Below are positions 1 through 11,900 of a stretch of 64,000 nt of DNA, piece by piece (position 1 is the stretch's first letter; every line of letters starts with the position of its first letter). The stretch is from Dichotomocladium elegans. Taxonomy: Eukaryota; Mucoromycota; Mucoromycetes; Mucorales; Lichtheimiaceae. The stretch spans positions 434,001-498,000 of the forward strand of contig JAIXMN010000013.1 of the NCBI GenBank assembly GCA_025716815.1, written 5' to 3'. The notes under the pieces are model-generated. The model had not been told where the DNA came from and ran no database searches. It was given only the letters and a program-made list of their open reading frames with translations. Both the position numbers and the translations under genes were made by a program.

Positions 1-381
1 AAGATAAAAAAAAAATGTGGTAAAAAGATTTCGCATCCATGGATTAAAAACCTGTTAGTCAACAGAAAAATACTACTCCTCCATACGCTTTAACTTACAC
101 TCAAGGGCCCCGAAGACACAGGATAACTCCTGGGTAGTCCCGGCGATAACCGGGACGGAGAGACAGGAGGAGAGAGCCAGCACACCAGAAGAGACAGGCG
201 GCGGCGGAGGGAAGGAGCGTAAGGGTGTTCAGGAACTCCTCTCTTCCATGGCTCATCAAGCACGGGTACGATTGGTTAATCTATAAAGGACAGTGTTGCA
301 ATAATCATACCGGATAAGACCATGGAAGAGAGGGTCGGGATGAAGTCGATGGAGAAAGGAGATTTCTCAATTGTCCATTAT
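1..381. other. Left edge, no gene seen
   Basis: There is no convincing open frame or RNA gene here. The stretch lies at the 3' side of the Tc1-like remnant and probably holds that element's flank. A run of purine-rich sequence occurs around 150-235. Confidence 0.4.
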
Positions 382-1663
382 TTATGGAAAATCAAAGAGG
401 AGCAGAAGAAACTCTTTGTGATAAACGATGCTGCAGTAGATACAGTAGCAATTAACCAAGTACATATGAGAATGATAAACGAGACCATCGAAATCGCTCA
501 GCTTTAAGCTGTTGGATGCCTCGCTGATCTGTGTTATCAACGTCTCGCTTTCCAAGAAGCTATTGCATTTAACTTTGCCCTTGACCACTGACCAAGACTG
601 CTCAATAGAATTGAGTTCAGGCGAGTATGGTGGAAGATAAGCATAACGATATCCCCGAGACTCGATGTATTCAGAAATATCCAGAGTCGTATGGACAGGT
701 GCATTATTCATTACCAACTAATGGCCCTTCATATGATCATACTTATCCATCTCGTCCATTGTTGCCTTAAGGAAGCTGAGATGATGTTCAGTTGCAGTTC
801 CTCTGCTCGCAACTTCAGATTGACCTGCCCTCTTCTTTTCTTGATTGGTGGCTGCGGGAGTCTCAAGCTACATTGAATGATGCCTGGTGCTGAGATTGCT
901 CCCACGATTGTGGCTGTCTTTGGTACTGTAACCACTGCAGGGGCCCTTTTCTTGGACCACACCATGATGCATTTCATGTTAATATGGAATCCATACTCAT
1001 CAAAGAAAAAACGCAGCTTTTGAAGTCCATGTCGGTCCTACCCCATCTGCATACTCAGTCGAGGCACTGCTCTTGGATCTTCGCAGCATTATTCCTGTCT
1101 ATAGGCTGAAACCGAACCATTTCTAATGACAGGTTGCATACGTTTTCATAAATCGATGGAACGTCGTTCTAGATGCTTGGAGACACTCAAATCGTTGGAG
1201 CAGCTACTCTAGAACAATGGATGGATCTCCATCTACGCATTCTAAAAGAATGCGTTTATGCTCTTCATTGAGAATACGCGAACGGTCCCCCTGTGTTAGT
1301 TTCTTAAAGATGCTGTCAGGGTCCTTCTTGTACTGTAATGCCCATCGCTGGGCTGAACGAATATGGAGACTTAGCAGCTGACGCACTCAAGATCTTTTCA
1401 AGCATCCGTTTGAAAAATCTGACCTTGTCTTGGTCAGTTTATGCTGTGTAGCTGCACTTGATCCCAGCTTCTTTCATCCGAATGCCTGTATCCTTTGGCT
1501 GGGGAATGCGTGTGGGAGTAAGCTCAGGGTTATCTTTGCACAATATGCTACGCAGATATTCAGTGTGAGAACAAACGGATTGAAGTGAGTACATTTCCTC
1601 ATCAATGGCCATAGTCCATAGGTTCAAGACAGCCACGCTCATCAACGACATGACCTTGGCCAT
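382..1663 (-). mobile_element. Tc1/mariner-type DDE transposase remnant (copy 1)
   Basis: Reading on the minus strand from 1663 to 382, broken frames follow the order of a Tc1/IS630-superfamily transposase. They show an N-terminal helix-turn-helix-like part (1204-1386, with RSRILNEEHKRILLE), a middle segment (729-977, SLRLPQPPIKKRR) and a C-terminal DDE part (382-717) with the hallmark YLPPYSPELNSIEQ. The frames are interrupted, so the transposase is not intact. The same segments recur at 34.4-36.5 kb and 52.6-53.3 kb in decayed form, so this is a dispersed family. No clear terminal inverted repeats or TA duplication were delimited by eye; the ends given are the ends of recognisable coding. 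Confidence 0.8.
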
Positions 1664-1918
1664 TTTGGTAGAAAATTAGGTTGCCCGTTTCAGAATGTCA
1701 AAGTGTATAAAAGAGAAAGCTTCTTTTTTTGTGCGACATCTTTCCGTGTATGTGTGTGACATTCGATTTGTCATCACGCATAAAGATTTCTGGGCAAAAT
1801 GCGATTTGTATTTTTGCGATCCTGCGACTTTGATAAAGAGTGTATAACACGTCCGCTCCATGAGAGTCGCATGCCATTATGTTCGATATATATAAAATTA
1901 ATTCAATACATGCTACGG

Positions 1919-4900
1919 CTATAAGAAGACCGATGTTGAGGCCGCCCGAGGCGCCTCAATGCGATCGAATTTTCCAGGTATAGAAATGAAATAATCATCG
2001 ACAAGCCGACAGAATCGCCATCGGTATTGCTCAGGAGGTACCACCGTCACCTCCTTGTTTGGACGAAGGGTCGACTTGCTCCTCGACTCCATCTTCTTGT
2101 ACCACGTGTATGCACCTATGAAATCTGAAAGAAACAAGACCGTTCCTTGAGCTGATCCCTTTGCCTCTGAGGCTGATCGATTTTGCCCTCACCTACGATC
2201 CCTACGGTGAGTTCCTTCTTTTGATCGTCGATTCCTAGAAGGAGAGAGTAATCCATGATATTTCGGGAAGCCAGGAATGAAGCGTCGTTCTGAATTGCCT
2301 TTTGGATAAGCGCCTTGGATTGCTCGTCGACGGGATACATCAGGCGGAAACCTTGCGGGTCATTTGAGTTTTCTAGAGAAAGCTGGGATGCGCCCTCATG
2401 TTGATTACCTTCAATCCAGTCGCCATCCCATAATGTGGTATCCTTCTCGCTCTTATTCTCTGCATGCCTGTCATGTATCCCTTTAAAGTCGAACCTCTGC
2501 CCGTCAACAGAAAGAGTAATACACTTCATCAATACCCATGTCTGTACGCACGCAAAACATGTGCATGTACGCGTCCTGCTATTTTTACCTGTGTGATTTG
2601 AGGTTTAGCGCCATAAAACAGGTGCTCCATGACCAAGACATCCAAATCCAGCAAGACGCTCTTGTCCGATATCTTCTTTATCCGGATCGTGTAGAAGCCA
2701 AAAATCTTGGCAAGCATGCTGGGTATCTTTTTACAGAGACAGACGTCAAAATCTCCATGTCTCGGCCGTTTGTATAATGCCATGTACTTTCCTCGGATGT
2801 CTTTCGCATGTGATCAAAGTATTTCGGCGCAAACTTGAGGATGGACTCCTTCTCAATATTATTCCAAGCGTTCACCATTTCTTTGATTACCAGTCGGTCG
2901 TCTAGGAAGGAAATGCACCGCTCTCGGTTGATCCTCATTTACGTATAATGTCCCCTCCCCAGTTGTTACCTCTCTGTCTCTCTCTTACCTTGCGATTTAT
3001 AAAAATGACTCTTGCTCTTGCCTCCGGACGCTTTCCATGTCGTGCACCGTGTCAGAGACTGAATCATAAGCTGGTCAATGCCGCACTGTCGCCGAAGCGT
3101 CTCAAACTCACAGGCATAGTACACGATACATGTGAACTCCATGTCATTATGGGTAAATTCTACATAGTGGCTCGCAACCCATCAGACAGCATGTAAGGCA
3201 CGTAGACGATATCTATACTCACTGTGTTTAATATGCGAACTCAGTTCTGGGTTGGCACCCTCTTGAGTGGTGGCCTTCTTTTCATACATCGATGTCTTGA
3301 CTTCGGTCGTTATTCCATGATCGCCCTGGATCTCAGGCTCGTTCATCAGGATACGTTGCGTTTTCTCTTCCTGTGGTCCTTGGGCAGACGGGGTGGAGGT
3401 GTTCTTGAACAATCCATTTGCTAAACGTTCCTTGATGCCCTGGATTCTCCGCTGTTGCTGGTAATGGAGTTCTTCAGCATTTGTTTTTACGGTCTCCAGA
3501 ATCATGGTCCGGAAAGAGGCTGTCTCGCTCGCCGCGCCCGTGTTGGGCGCCACATACTTGCGTGTGATGATGGAATTGTACCGGTCGACCACATGGTCAG
3601 CATCCGGATTGCTTTTGGCCGGGATCGGCTGCGAAGCTCCCGTATAGCCTTGGGGTTTATTTTGCCTCAGTTCATCGAGGTACTCGCTCGAACTAGCAGC
3701 GACCAAGATCAGTGCCTGGAGTGCCGAGTGGCGGTCACGGTTTTCCGGTACATAACCTACCTGAGGGTATAAGCAATAATAGAGGACGGTTCTTCCTCGC
3801 GCACGAGCACACTTGAACCGGGGAATGGATGAACTGTCTTATCTCTGAAAAGATGTGTAATGCATGGATATACAGATTAGCCTATTCCCCACCACCACGC
3901 ATCATCTCCTGCGCTCCACAAAAGAACGACGCACTTTATGTAATCAGGTGGCTCCCACCCACATCCATCAAATAAATCCTTGCACTTGTTTTCTTGCCAC
4001 TCTGTCAGTTGAGAAATAATGGCCGTTGCTCTCAGCGCAAACACCCGACGAAAGTCATTCATCCGCTCCAATGGCGTCTGCTCCAGCTCCTGCCTCAGCC
4101 TGAGATGCTCCGTCTCCCAAAACACCTTGCGCATTCCCGCCAGCTCGCTTTGGACTACCAGAAGCTCTGTCTCGAGCGCCTTTTGCTGTTCTGAATCGCT
4201 CTCTTTAACCTGCCGAATCTCACGCTTCAGCTCAGCCTTGACATAGTGACTCAGCACATCCAAATGAGTCGCGATCGACTCAAAGAACGCGTCCACTTCG
4301 TCGCTCACTAATTTGCGCCACCTGGTCAGTGTTCGCTCGCTGATCGGCGGCCGCTTGTTCTCCACTGCACTGCTCCTCAGCTCTTGCTTGTCGGGCATCA
4401 CCTGAAGGCGCGGCGCCCGGAGCTCATAGAGCGGTACAGGCTCGTAGGCCATCTTTACTGTGACATTACTGCCGCGGGGTCGGAAACAGCGCATCGCGTG
4501 TGTTCTTTTATCGCTTACATGACCGCACAAGTCCGGTGTAAAGTGTGAGTGATACAGCATCAGCTCAAAGAATTTGCCAAGAGAGTAGTGGAAGCTCGAA
4601 ACCGACAAGACAATCGGCTTCGTCGCCGCGTCGCACTGCGAACATGCCGTCCATACGTCGATCAGCTTGTATTGAATAGACCCATTGCTCTTGCTCTCTA
4701 TTCTTTCTGGGTTCTCGGGTCCTTCTGTGTTCAGGTAGACATGGACTCGTCCATTGCCGTGTGAAAATGCCATCACGTGGTCCATGAAGGGCTGATCGCA
4801 GCTGTGAAGCAGATGACTCGCTGTGGGTGAGGACGACGCCGCGCTGTCAATCGACATCGGTGATGTATGGTCGGGTTGGAACATCTTTTCCATATTCTGC

Positions 4901-6424
4901 TTCTGAAGCATTTTGCAGGACATCCCAGCTTGGTCACACCAACGCTGGACAGCGAGGCCCAGTGGCTGGTCGAAGCAGCTGCTGTTTGCGTCAAAATCAT
5001 AAAAGGAGACGGTACTCAGGACGGGTCCTGCGCAGGGATGCTGCGGGCACCCAATCGGATAACGTGTATAGCTGAACGTCAGACGCTGATGTTCGATAAA
5101 GCTCTCCACCGAATTAGTCTCCAGAAAAAGCTGGTCAAGGCCGAGCTTGTTATCACACATTTTCCCGGGTACACGAAGAGGAGAATAGGCTGCAATGGAC
5201 TGCGGCAGATCAAGCACGCGGAGGGTCGTCCCGTGGCTTCGAATGGACAAGACTGAAGACGTGCGTTTGACAAAAGACTTTGACCTGGCTGCAGCCTGGG
5301 TGCCTGCTCCGACATTTTCTGAGTGTTGAATCACATCTCGAATGGTATTTAAGCCATCCTCCTCGTCCTGGAGCCGTACCAAGAGCCGGGGGGCGGTATA
5401 ATGGCAAAACGGCGAGGATGAGACGTGGGACGACTCGAGATATTTTCGAATTTTGCTGAACCGATTTGGATCATTGTAATCGAGCAAGCATGTTGCTAAG
5501 GTGCTGCCTGGAGATGTAAACGATGCATTACTGCTGCTTCGTAGAAACGAGGTTGATTTTCGTATGATTCTTTTCGATTTCTCAGTCACTGCCGGAGACA
5601 CTGCCACACTGCCGCTGCTATTGTTTTCTTTGCTCGAACCAAACAGCCATCGTATGAAGCCCATTCTCGTGGGCGGTTGGGCAGGATGGGGCGTTTCGGG
5701 AGATGGCGATGTGCTGGGAGCGGCAGTTGCAGGCTCCTGAGAAAGGCGAACTCGAAAATCAAAGAGAAGATGGGACTCCAACCATAGGTTCCATAGGGTA
5801 TACACGGCCGCGCAGATAATCTGAACAAGCGCATCCCCTGAAGGCCCGGAAGGTGCATTGTAAATCCGGATCGTCCCGCCGATAACATGCCTTAACCAAT
5901 CGCACTGTGAGCTTCCCAAACCCCCTAATTGATTCTTTAGGAATATGGCTGAAAGTGCGCGGCTGTCGACGGATCTTTTCCTTACTAGTGACTTTCGATA
6001 GAGGATCACCGTGATGGACACCCGGTAAGAATCGCGAGTCACTCGATGATTTAATGCCGAACGTCTGAATATAAACGGTATCAAAAATCGTCGAAGCCGG
6101 TGAGGGTGGCGGTGTTTCTACGACGGATACATTCTCAACGTCAGGCCAACTACGGACAAGCGCAAGAAAGATAGGTATGAGAGTATCGAGAAGGGACAGT
6201 GGCAATTTAGCAGAGTTTAGCCACAAATGAAGTAAGGTATACAAGTGATCGCGAGAATGTTTGTCAATCGTAGTAATGGTGGCGCCGGTGGCAGCCTCGG
6301 TCTTGGGAACGGTATTTTGACCCAGCGGCGAACGAATGATGTTCTTGTTGGTGGCGATGGCAGGAGGAAGTGGTTTGATGGAGGGGCGTATGGTCTGCTT
6401 AATGCCACCGCCATTTTGGAACAT
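1919..6424 (-). CDS. FAB1: FAB1/PIKfyve-type 1-phosphatidylinositol-3-phosphate 5-kinase, divergent
   Basis: This multi-exon gene should convert PI3P to PI(3,5)P2 on vacuolar or endosomal membranes. N to C it has a partial GroEL/Cpn60-like segment (about 6240-5790), a long linker, the FAB1 Cys-rich region (4400-5000; CGH and related motifs), then the PIPK domain with GGKSKS, DDRLVIKEM, LKFAPKYFDHM, LVMEHLFYG, IMDYSLLLGI and the metal-binding DFIGAYTW. Supported exon junctions include introns 5985-5949 (37 nt), 2588-2497 and one just upstream of DFIGAYTW; others are approximate. The ATG at 6424 opens the N-terminal frame, but an upstream exon is possible. No FYVE zinc finger is visible. The usual DLKGS motif reads DFKGI and the central chaperonin-like part is missing. 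The family call is strong; activity is uncertain. Confidence 0.85.
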
Positions 6425-7444
6425 TACGCCGAGGTCCTGTCTTATGGAAGAGAAGAAAAAATAATGGAAGGGAGGGAAACCCGCTCGTTAAAGCAAGGTT
6501 ACCCCTAAAGCTGAGAGCAGAAATCACTGGGCTGCCCCTACGAGGCTCTGTTAAAAATCACACACCTCACCCGTCTCATAAACGCAAGTGGTGAGACAGA
6601 CAATCTTTCCAACCTGCAACTCCCCCCCCCCAACCGCTTCGGTATGCCATATGGTTCACGCAAAAGAGAAATATCTACGCGGCACCCCTGAAGTGCCGGA
6701 GCCTTTTTTTACCTCACCCTCCTTAAGACTGATCCTGACATTATGTATGCGCGCTCTCATCACGCATAAGATTACGGACAAATTCGCAATAGGAAGGAAA
6801 GCGTTTACTGGGATAATCCGGAAATTAAACAGAAGCACAATTGCCTGTGTGCTGCTTTGGACTTACCGCCAAAGTCCAATTAGGGGAAGCGCCACTACTC
6901 CACCCTTTTTTGTAGCAGGAAAACGCATGGTAACGAAAAAAGAAAAGCTTTGGAAGCCGTACACTAGTTATACCTCAAGGTTGTTCAAGGGAATGCAAGC
7001 CGAATGATGATGATGATGAACTTCTTGGCGCAGCGCTACAATAGAGAGACGAAGCAGCTCAAGAGGCACTCACCATTGCACATGAGTATTTGTTTCAATT
7101 TGGAAAAGAGGAAATTACCCGATCAAGACATCAACTATTGTACGAATACGTGAGATGCAAGTCAAGCGGATAACAGACGTATCAATAGCTATGCCAGATC
7201 TTCGTTCAATCATCTTTACGTTGATCTTGCAACGAACTTACGAAAAGCGAGTGTAGAAAGCGCACTGCAAGTTAAATAGCCACGTAGCATCGGTGACTTT
7301 TTTTTTATCTTGCATGTCCGAGGACTATTTTCCTTTTTCGGGATGAGGCCACTGTCTCTTTCTTCCCCTCCAGAGCGAGGTCAAACAACTTAACCTTTCT
7401 CTTCTTGTCTTTTTTTTTCCGTAGATTGGAAGTGTGCAACAATC
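6425..7444. other. Divergent intergenic region, FAB1 / flavodoxin-like gene
   Basis: About 1 kb separates two genes transcribed away from each other, so it should carry both promoters. A 139-codon frame (6588-7007, +) has no recognisable motif and no splice context, and I treat it as chance. No FYVE-coding exon could be found here. Confidence 0.5.
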
Positions 7445-8738
7445 ATGCAGGAGGAAATTTCGCGCCGCCCAAAAGTGTATATTGTCATCTATTCGCTTTA
7501 CCACCATATCTACAAGCTGTCGCTGGCCATACGGGAAGGTAATGATCGGCAAATGACAGCAGCGAAAAGACAAATGCTTGAGCTGTGTTTTGTAGAGCTT
7601 GAAGTATGTGGGATCGATGCACAGATATTCCAAGTGCCCGAGACGCTTTCGGACCAGGTGCTCGAAAAGATGCATGCGCCCGCGAAACCCGACGTTCCCG
7701 TCATCCAGGTCAACCAGCTCGCCGAGCCTGACGGATTGATGTTTGGTATTCCCACGCGATTCGGTATATTCCCTGCTCAGATGAAAGAGTAAGCGGTACA
7801 GCATATAAGCATATATATATATATATAGGGGCCGCATCGAATACTTCTTCCGATCTCATAAGAAAGATGTCTACAGACTTCTCGATGCATCCGGTCAATT
7901 ATGGGCTAAAGGGTCCTTAGCAGGCAAATTCGCAGCTACCTTCTTCTCAACAGCATCTCAGCATGGAGGTCAGGAAACCACTGCCCTTCATGCAGTGACC
8001 TACTTTGCGCACCATGGTTTATTATATGTCCCCTTTGGTTTCGCAAACGCGTCCTTATTCGACAATAACGATGTCGTCGGCGGGTCGGCATACGGCGCAG
8101 GCACAATCACCAATGGAGATGGATCCCGCCAGCCGAGCGAGCAGGAACTTGATATCGCAAAGAATCAGGCTGCCAATTTTGCAAAGATCCTTAACCAATA
8201 TCATCGCGGCAAATTGGCAATAGCAGTGACCACCAGCACAAACGCAACAACAACAACAACAACAACATCTGCTGCTCCGGCGCCTGCTCCAGTGGTTAAT
8301 CTCTCAGAAGAGGGCACAAAGAATGATGCTGCGATGAATGCTAGCGCACCGGGTGATACCGCGACTGGAACTGTAGTAGCACCGGCTGCAGTTGCAGCCA
8401 CTGCAGGGACAGCAGCCGCAGTAGCAAGTAAAAAAAATCCAGCCTCCATCGGTGCCGACTCGGATGCATCCATCAGATCGCTCAAAGCCGTCTCCACCCA
8501 GAACCAAATTAACAATAATCGAGATATGCCCCTGATTACAACCACCAGTCCAGAGGGCTTGACGGAACCACAGCGGACCAATGAGACAATCGAGGGCGCA
8601 GATTCAGATATACGGCGTACTAACGTAGGTACTGGGTCAGCAGCAACAGCTCCTCCCGGTCAACGATCATCCGCTCAAGTCAAGCCAAAGAAAAAGAAGA
8701 AGTTTTTATTCTGTTGTGGCGGCGGCGATCTCGACTAA
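7445..8738 (+). CDS. Flavodoxin-like NAD(P)H:quinone oxidoreductase (WrbA/Pst2/Ycp4/Obr1 family)
   Basis: Three exons (7445-7538, 7596-7788, 7877-8738) encode a WrbA-type FMN quinone reductase that makes two-electron reductions of quinones. Family motifs are PKVYIVIYSLYHHI (FMN phosphate loop), AQIFQVPETLS, LMFGIPTRFGIFPAQMK, SGQLWAKGSLAGK, GGQETTALHAV and GGSAYGAGT. The first intron (7539-7595, 57 nt) has no stop and keeps frame, so it could be mistaken for coding; removing it restores the family spacing. After the core, a 130-residue Thr/Ala/Ser-rich tail ends in PKKKKKFLFCCGGGDLD. This basic stretch with tandem Cys suggests palmitoylation and plasma-membrane attachment, as known for yeast Ycp4-type members. 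The ATG at 7445 gives the expected N-terminus. An AT microsatellite sits in intron 2. Confidence 0.9.
7811..7828. repeat. (AT)n microsatellite in intron 2 of the quinone reductase gene
   Basis: A run of alternating A and T of about 18 bases lies just upstream of the intron's acceptor region. Confidence 0.8.
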
Positions 8739-8917
8739 GATCCTATTATTATTTCTAGATCAAATAAGTACTCGTGTCACGCGCACGGGGGGGGGGAAGG
8801 AATAAGAGAGGAAGATGTCACATCATCCCCCCCACCCCACATAAAAAAATAAAAGGTTCAATAGTGCATTGAATCATCAAACATTTTTCCCCGTTCTCTC
8901 TTCCTCAAATACATTTC

Positions 8918-11900
8918 ATGCATCTTGTTGGTTTCGACGCGTGGGGCAACGATCGAGGCTCCAGCCCTTTCCCACCCATCTATTCTGCAGGCCCGTTGAC
9001 ATGGGAAACGCCGTTGTTCCTAACACCTACTGCTCTGTTGTCGCTGGTCATATTTGCCGGACTTGTGCGCTGTTTATTCACACGCGATGTCTCATGGGTG
9101 GAAGCTGGTGGACGCGGGCGCATGCGGCTATCACCCCTTTCGCGTCTTGCCGTAGCTGTATCGATCACCGTCCAACTAACCTTTGTCGCCGAGGCCATCG
9201 TGTTTGCCACCAGAGCAGTCCTTGACAAGCACTGGACATCGACTGTCCTTGCTTATTACATCGGCATGTCCTGGATCGCCTGGCTCGTGAGTCTGATATG
9301 GATGACGGATGAAGCGCACAAGTACGGCCGCTGGAGCTGGGTCCAGTACGTGTTTTGGCTGGCTGTCGCTGCTGGTGAGACCCTTGTCGGCTATCTGTGG
9401 CTCATTGGATTTCTTCGGCCACGAGCAGGTACGTTACTAAAGGGATCTATCGTTTGGGAAGAAACAAGTGGACACACACGCACATGAAACTAGGGACGAT
9501 TTTTAGCAACTATGATTTCTGTTTCCTCGGTATCTTTCTCACTCGATACGCGCTTGAGTTGAGCACGCTCGGTCTGTGTGTCATTCAGATGTTTGCGCGA
9601 GAAAGCCGTGGTGAGTCTGCACCACTCCTCACTAGCCAAACACCGCAGGCGTTTTATGGCGCCGCGACTGAAACAACTACGTGCGGGGCTTCTGAGTCTC
9701 GCTGGAAACTGCTGCCGCAACCAAAAAAAATCAGCTTCTGGGCAACCATCGGTCAACTGTTGCCATACATCTGGCCGCGCAAGTCTGCATGGCTGCAATG
9801 TGGCCTGTTTTTGTGTATTGCTCTGATTGTCGCCGGTTTGGCTGTAAACGCATGTACGCCGCTGCTTCTGGGTCGACTCGTGGATATCTTTAATCATGAA
9901 AAAGGTACGAATATCAACAGCTCTCTGCAAAACCCCTCCTCCTCAATTGTTTGATGTATGGGCTTATATAGGCACCTTTGTATGGGTCGTTGTTTTGATC
10001 TATGTCGGCCTCAAGTTTCTTCAGGGCGGCGTAAGTTGATGGTGAGGATGTGCCCAGAGAGAGGAAAAGGTTACTCATTCACAAAGTCATCGGTATAGTC
10101 TGGTCTTATCCAGTGTTTGCAAAACTGGCTTTGGATACCCATCGGCCAATACGTCACCCGGACAATCTCGTTGCGTCTCTTCAGCCACATCCAGCTCCAA
10201 CCGCTTCCAACCCAGGTTTCACGAAAGACGGGTGAAGTTCTTCGGGTCATGGACAGAGGCACCGGCAGCGTCTCCCAGCTCTTGTCGCAGAGCCTCTTCC
10301 AGCTCTTCCCCGCCTTGGCTAATCTAGCCGTTGCCGTCACGCTGCTCTGGTTTCTTTATTCGCCCACGTTTGGGCTTATTGCACTCCTTACCATGTCGTT
10401 CTATATCCTCATCACCATCTCGCTTACCCGGTGGCGTGAAAAATACAACCGATCCCTGGCTGAGCTGTGCGATCAGACACGGAACGTTGCCGTGGACTCG
10501 CTGCTGCTGAATCTCGAGACGGCGAGATACTACGGCGCCGAGAACCTCGAGATTGACCGATACCAGAAAGCGATTGCGGAGCACCAATCGGTGGAACGCA
10601 AGAGTTTGGTGTCGCATAACCTTCTAAGTTTAGCCCAAAACACGGTGATCACGGGCGGCATCCTTGCAGGATGCCTCTTCATGGCATGGGATGTGGCCCG
10701 AGGCGAACGGACAGCGGGAGATTTTGTTGCCTTCAATGTCTACATGTTACAGCTCTATATACCAGTTAAGCATTGCATTCCGCAAGCCCATTGCACCGCA
10801 ATGGATCTTTTTTTTTTTAAAAAAAAAAAACAACGCACGCCTTACTGACAACGACCGATTTGGGGCTGGTATCATAATAGCTGTATGCTTTTGGCACCTA
10901 TTACCTCGCGTTCCAGTCTTATCTATTGGATGTAGACAGAATGCTTGCCCTCTTTAGCAAAGAAAAGGCCATCAAGGATGCTCCAGGCGCTGCAGAGCTC
11001 GAGCTGAAAGAAGGATCGATTGTATTTGGCAAGTTCAGGATTCAACATGTGATGAAAACAGCAGAGCGATTCACTTATTCAAATGACAGAAAACGTATCA
11101 TTCGGCAACGGTACCCGGCACAAAGTGTTAGACAATCTCTCATTTTCTGTGCCAACAGGTGCCACTGTAGCTCTCGTGGGACCGCCTGGAGGAGGGTATG
11201 TGTTGCATACAAATATGCGTGGGTGTATGGCTCGCCATTGAATGCAAGTTGCCCCCCCCTCCCCTAATCTAGCAAGGAAACCATTTTCCGATTAATCTTT
11301 CGCTTCTTCGATCCTGACGAAGGTCATATCTACATTGATGGACAGGATATACAGCTAGTCACCCAAAAGTCACTCCGTCAACATCTCGGTGCAGTACCCC
11401 AAGATCCTGTTCTTTTTAACGATACAATTCTATACAACATCGCCTACGGCAGCAACCATGTCCCCGAAGATGCCATCTTTCGAGCAGCCAAGGCAGCAAA
11501 TATTCATCATCAGATTGTGACCTATCCGCGAGGTACGATAGTGTAGATGAAGAGAAACCAATCTCACGACGCGTCTGCTCTAGGCTACGAGACCAAGATC
11601 AAGGACCGTGGAACGCAGTTAAGTAATAGCGAAAAGGTTAGTGAATTGCTCCTACGTACGGCCTCCCCCCCAAAAAAAAAAACTTGACACGGTTTCATGT
11701 ATATAGCAACGTATTGCTATTGCAAGAACACTTCTCAAGAACCCATCTATCGTTTTGATCGACGAACCGATGAGTGATCTGGACACGTAAGTCACACTCA
11801 TCCGTTTTATCGTATTGGCATAAAACTCAAGCGAAGCACCTATCCCTCCGCCAGCGAGCCTCATGTTCAACAAGCCATCTCTACTCTGATAAAAGACAGA

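Noticed and set aside
3455..5740. Several plus-strand frames inside the FAB1 gene
   Set aside because: These are antisense shadows of the long FAB1 exons.
6588..7007. 139-codon plus-strand frame between FAB1 and the quinone reductase
   Set aside because: Mixed composition with no motif, no splice context, and a position in a divergent promoter region.
7000..7445. Bacterial-style operon or horizontally acquired cassette
   Set aside because: All recognised genes carry introns or eukaryotic promoter context, and codon use looks uniform by eye; no prokaryotic gene block is present.
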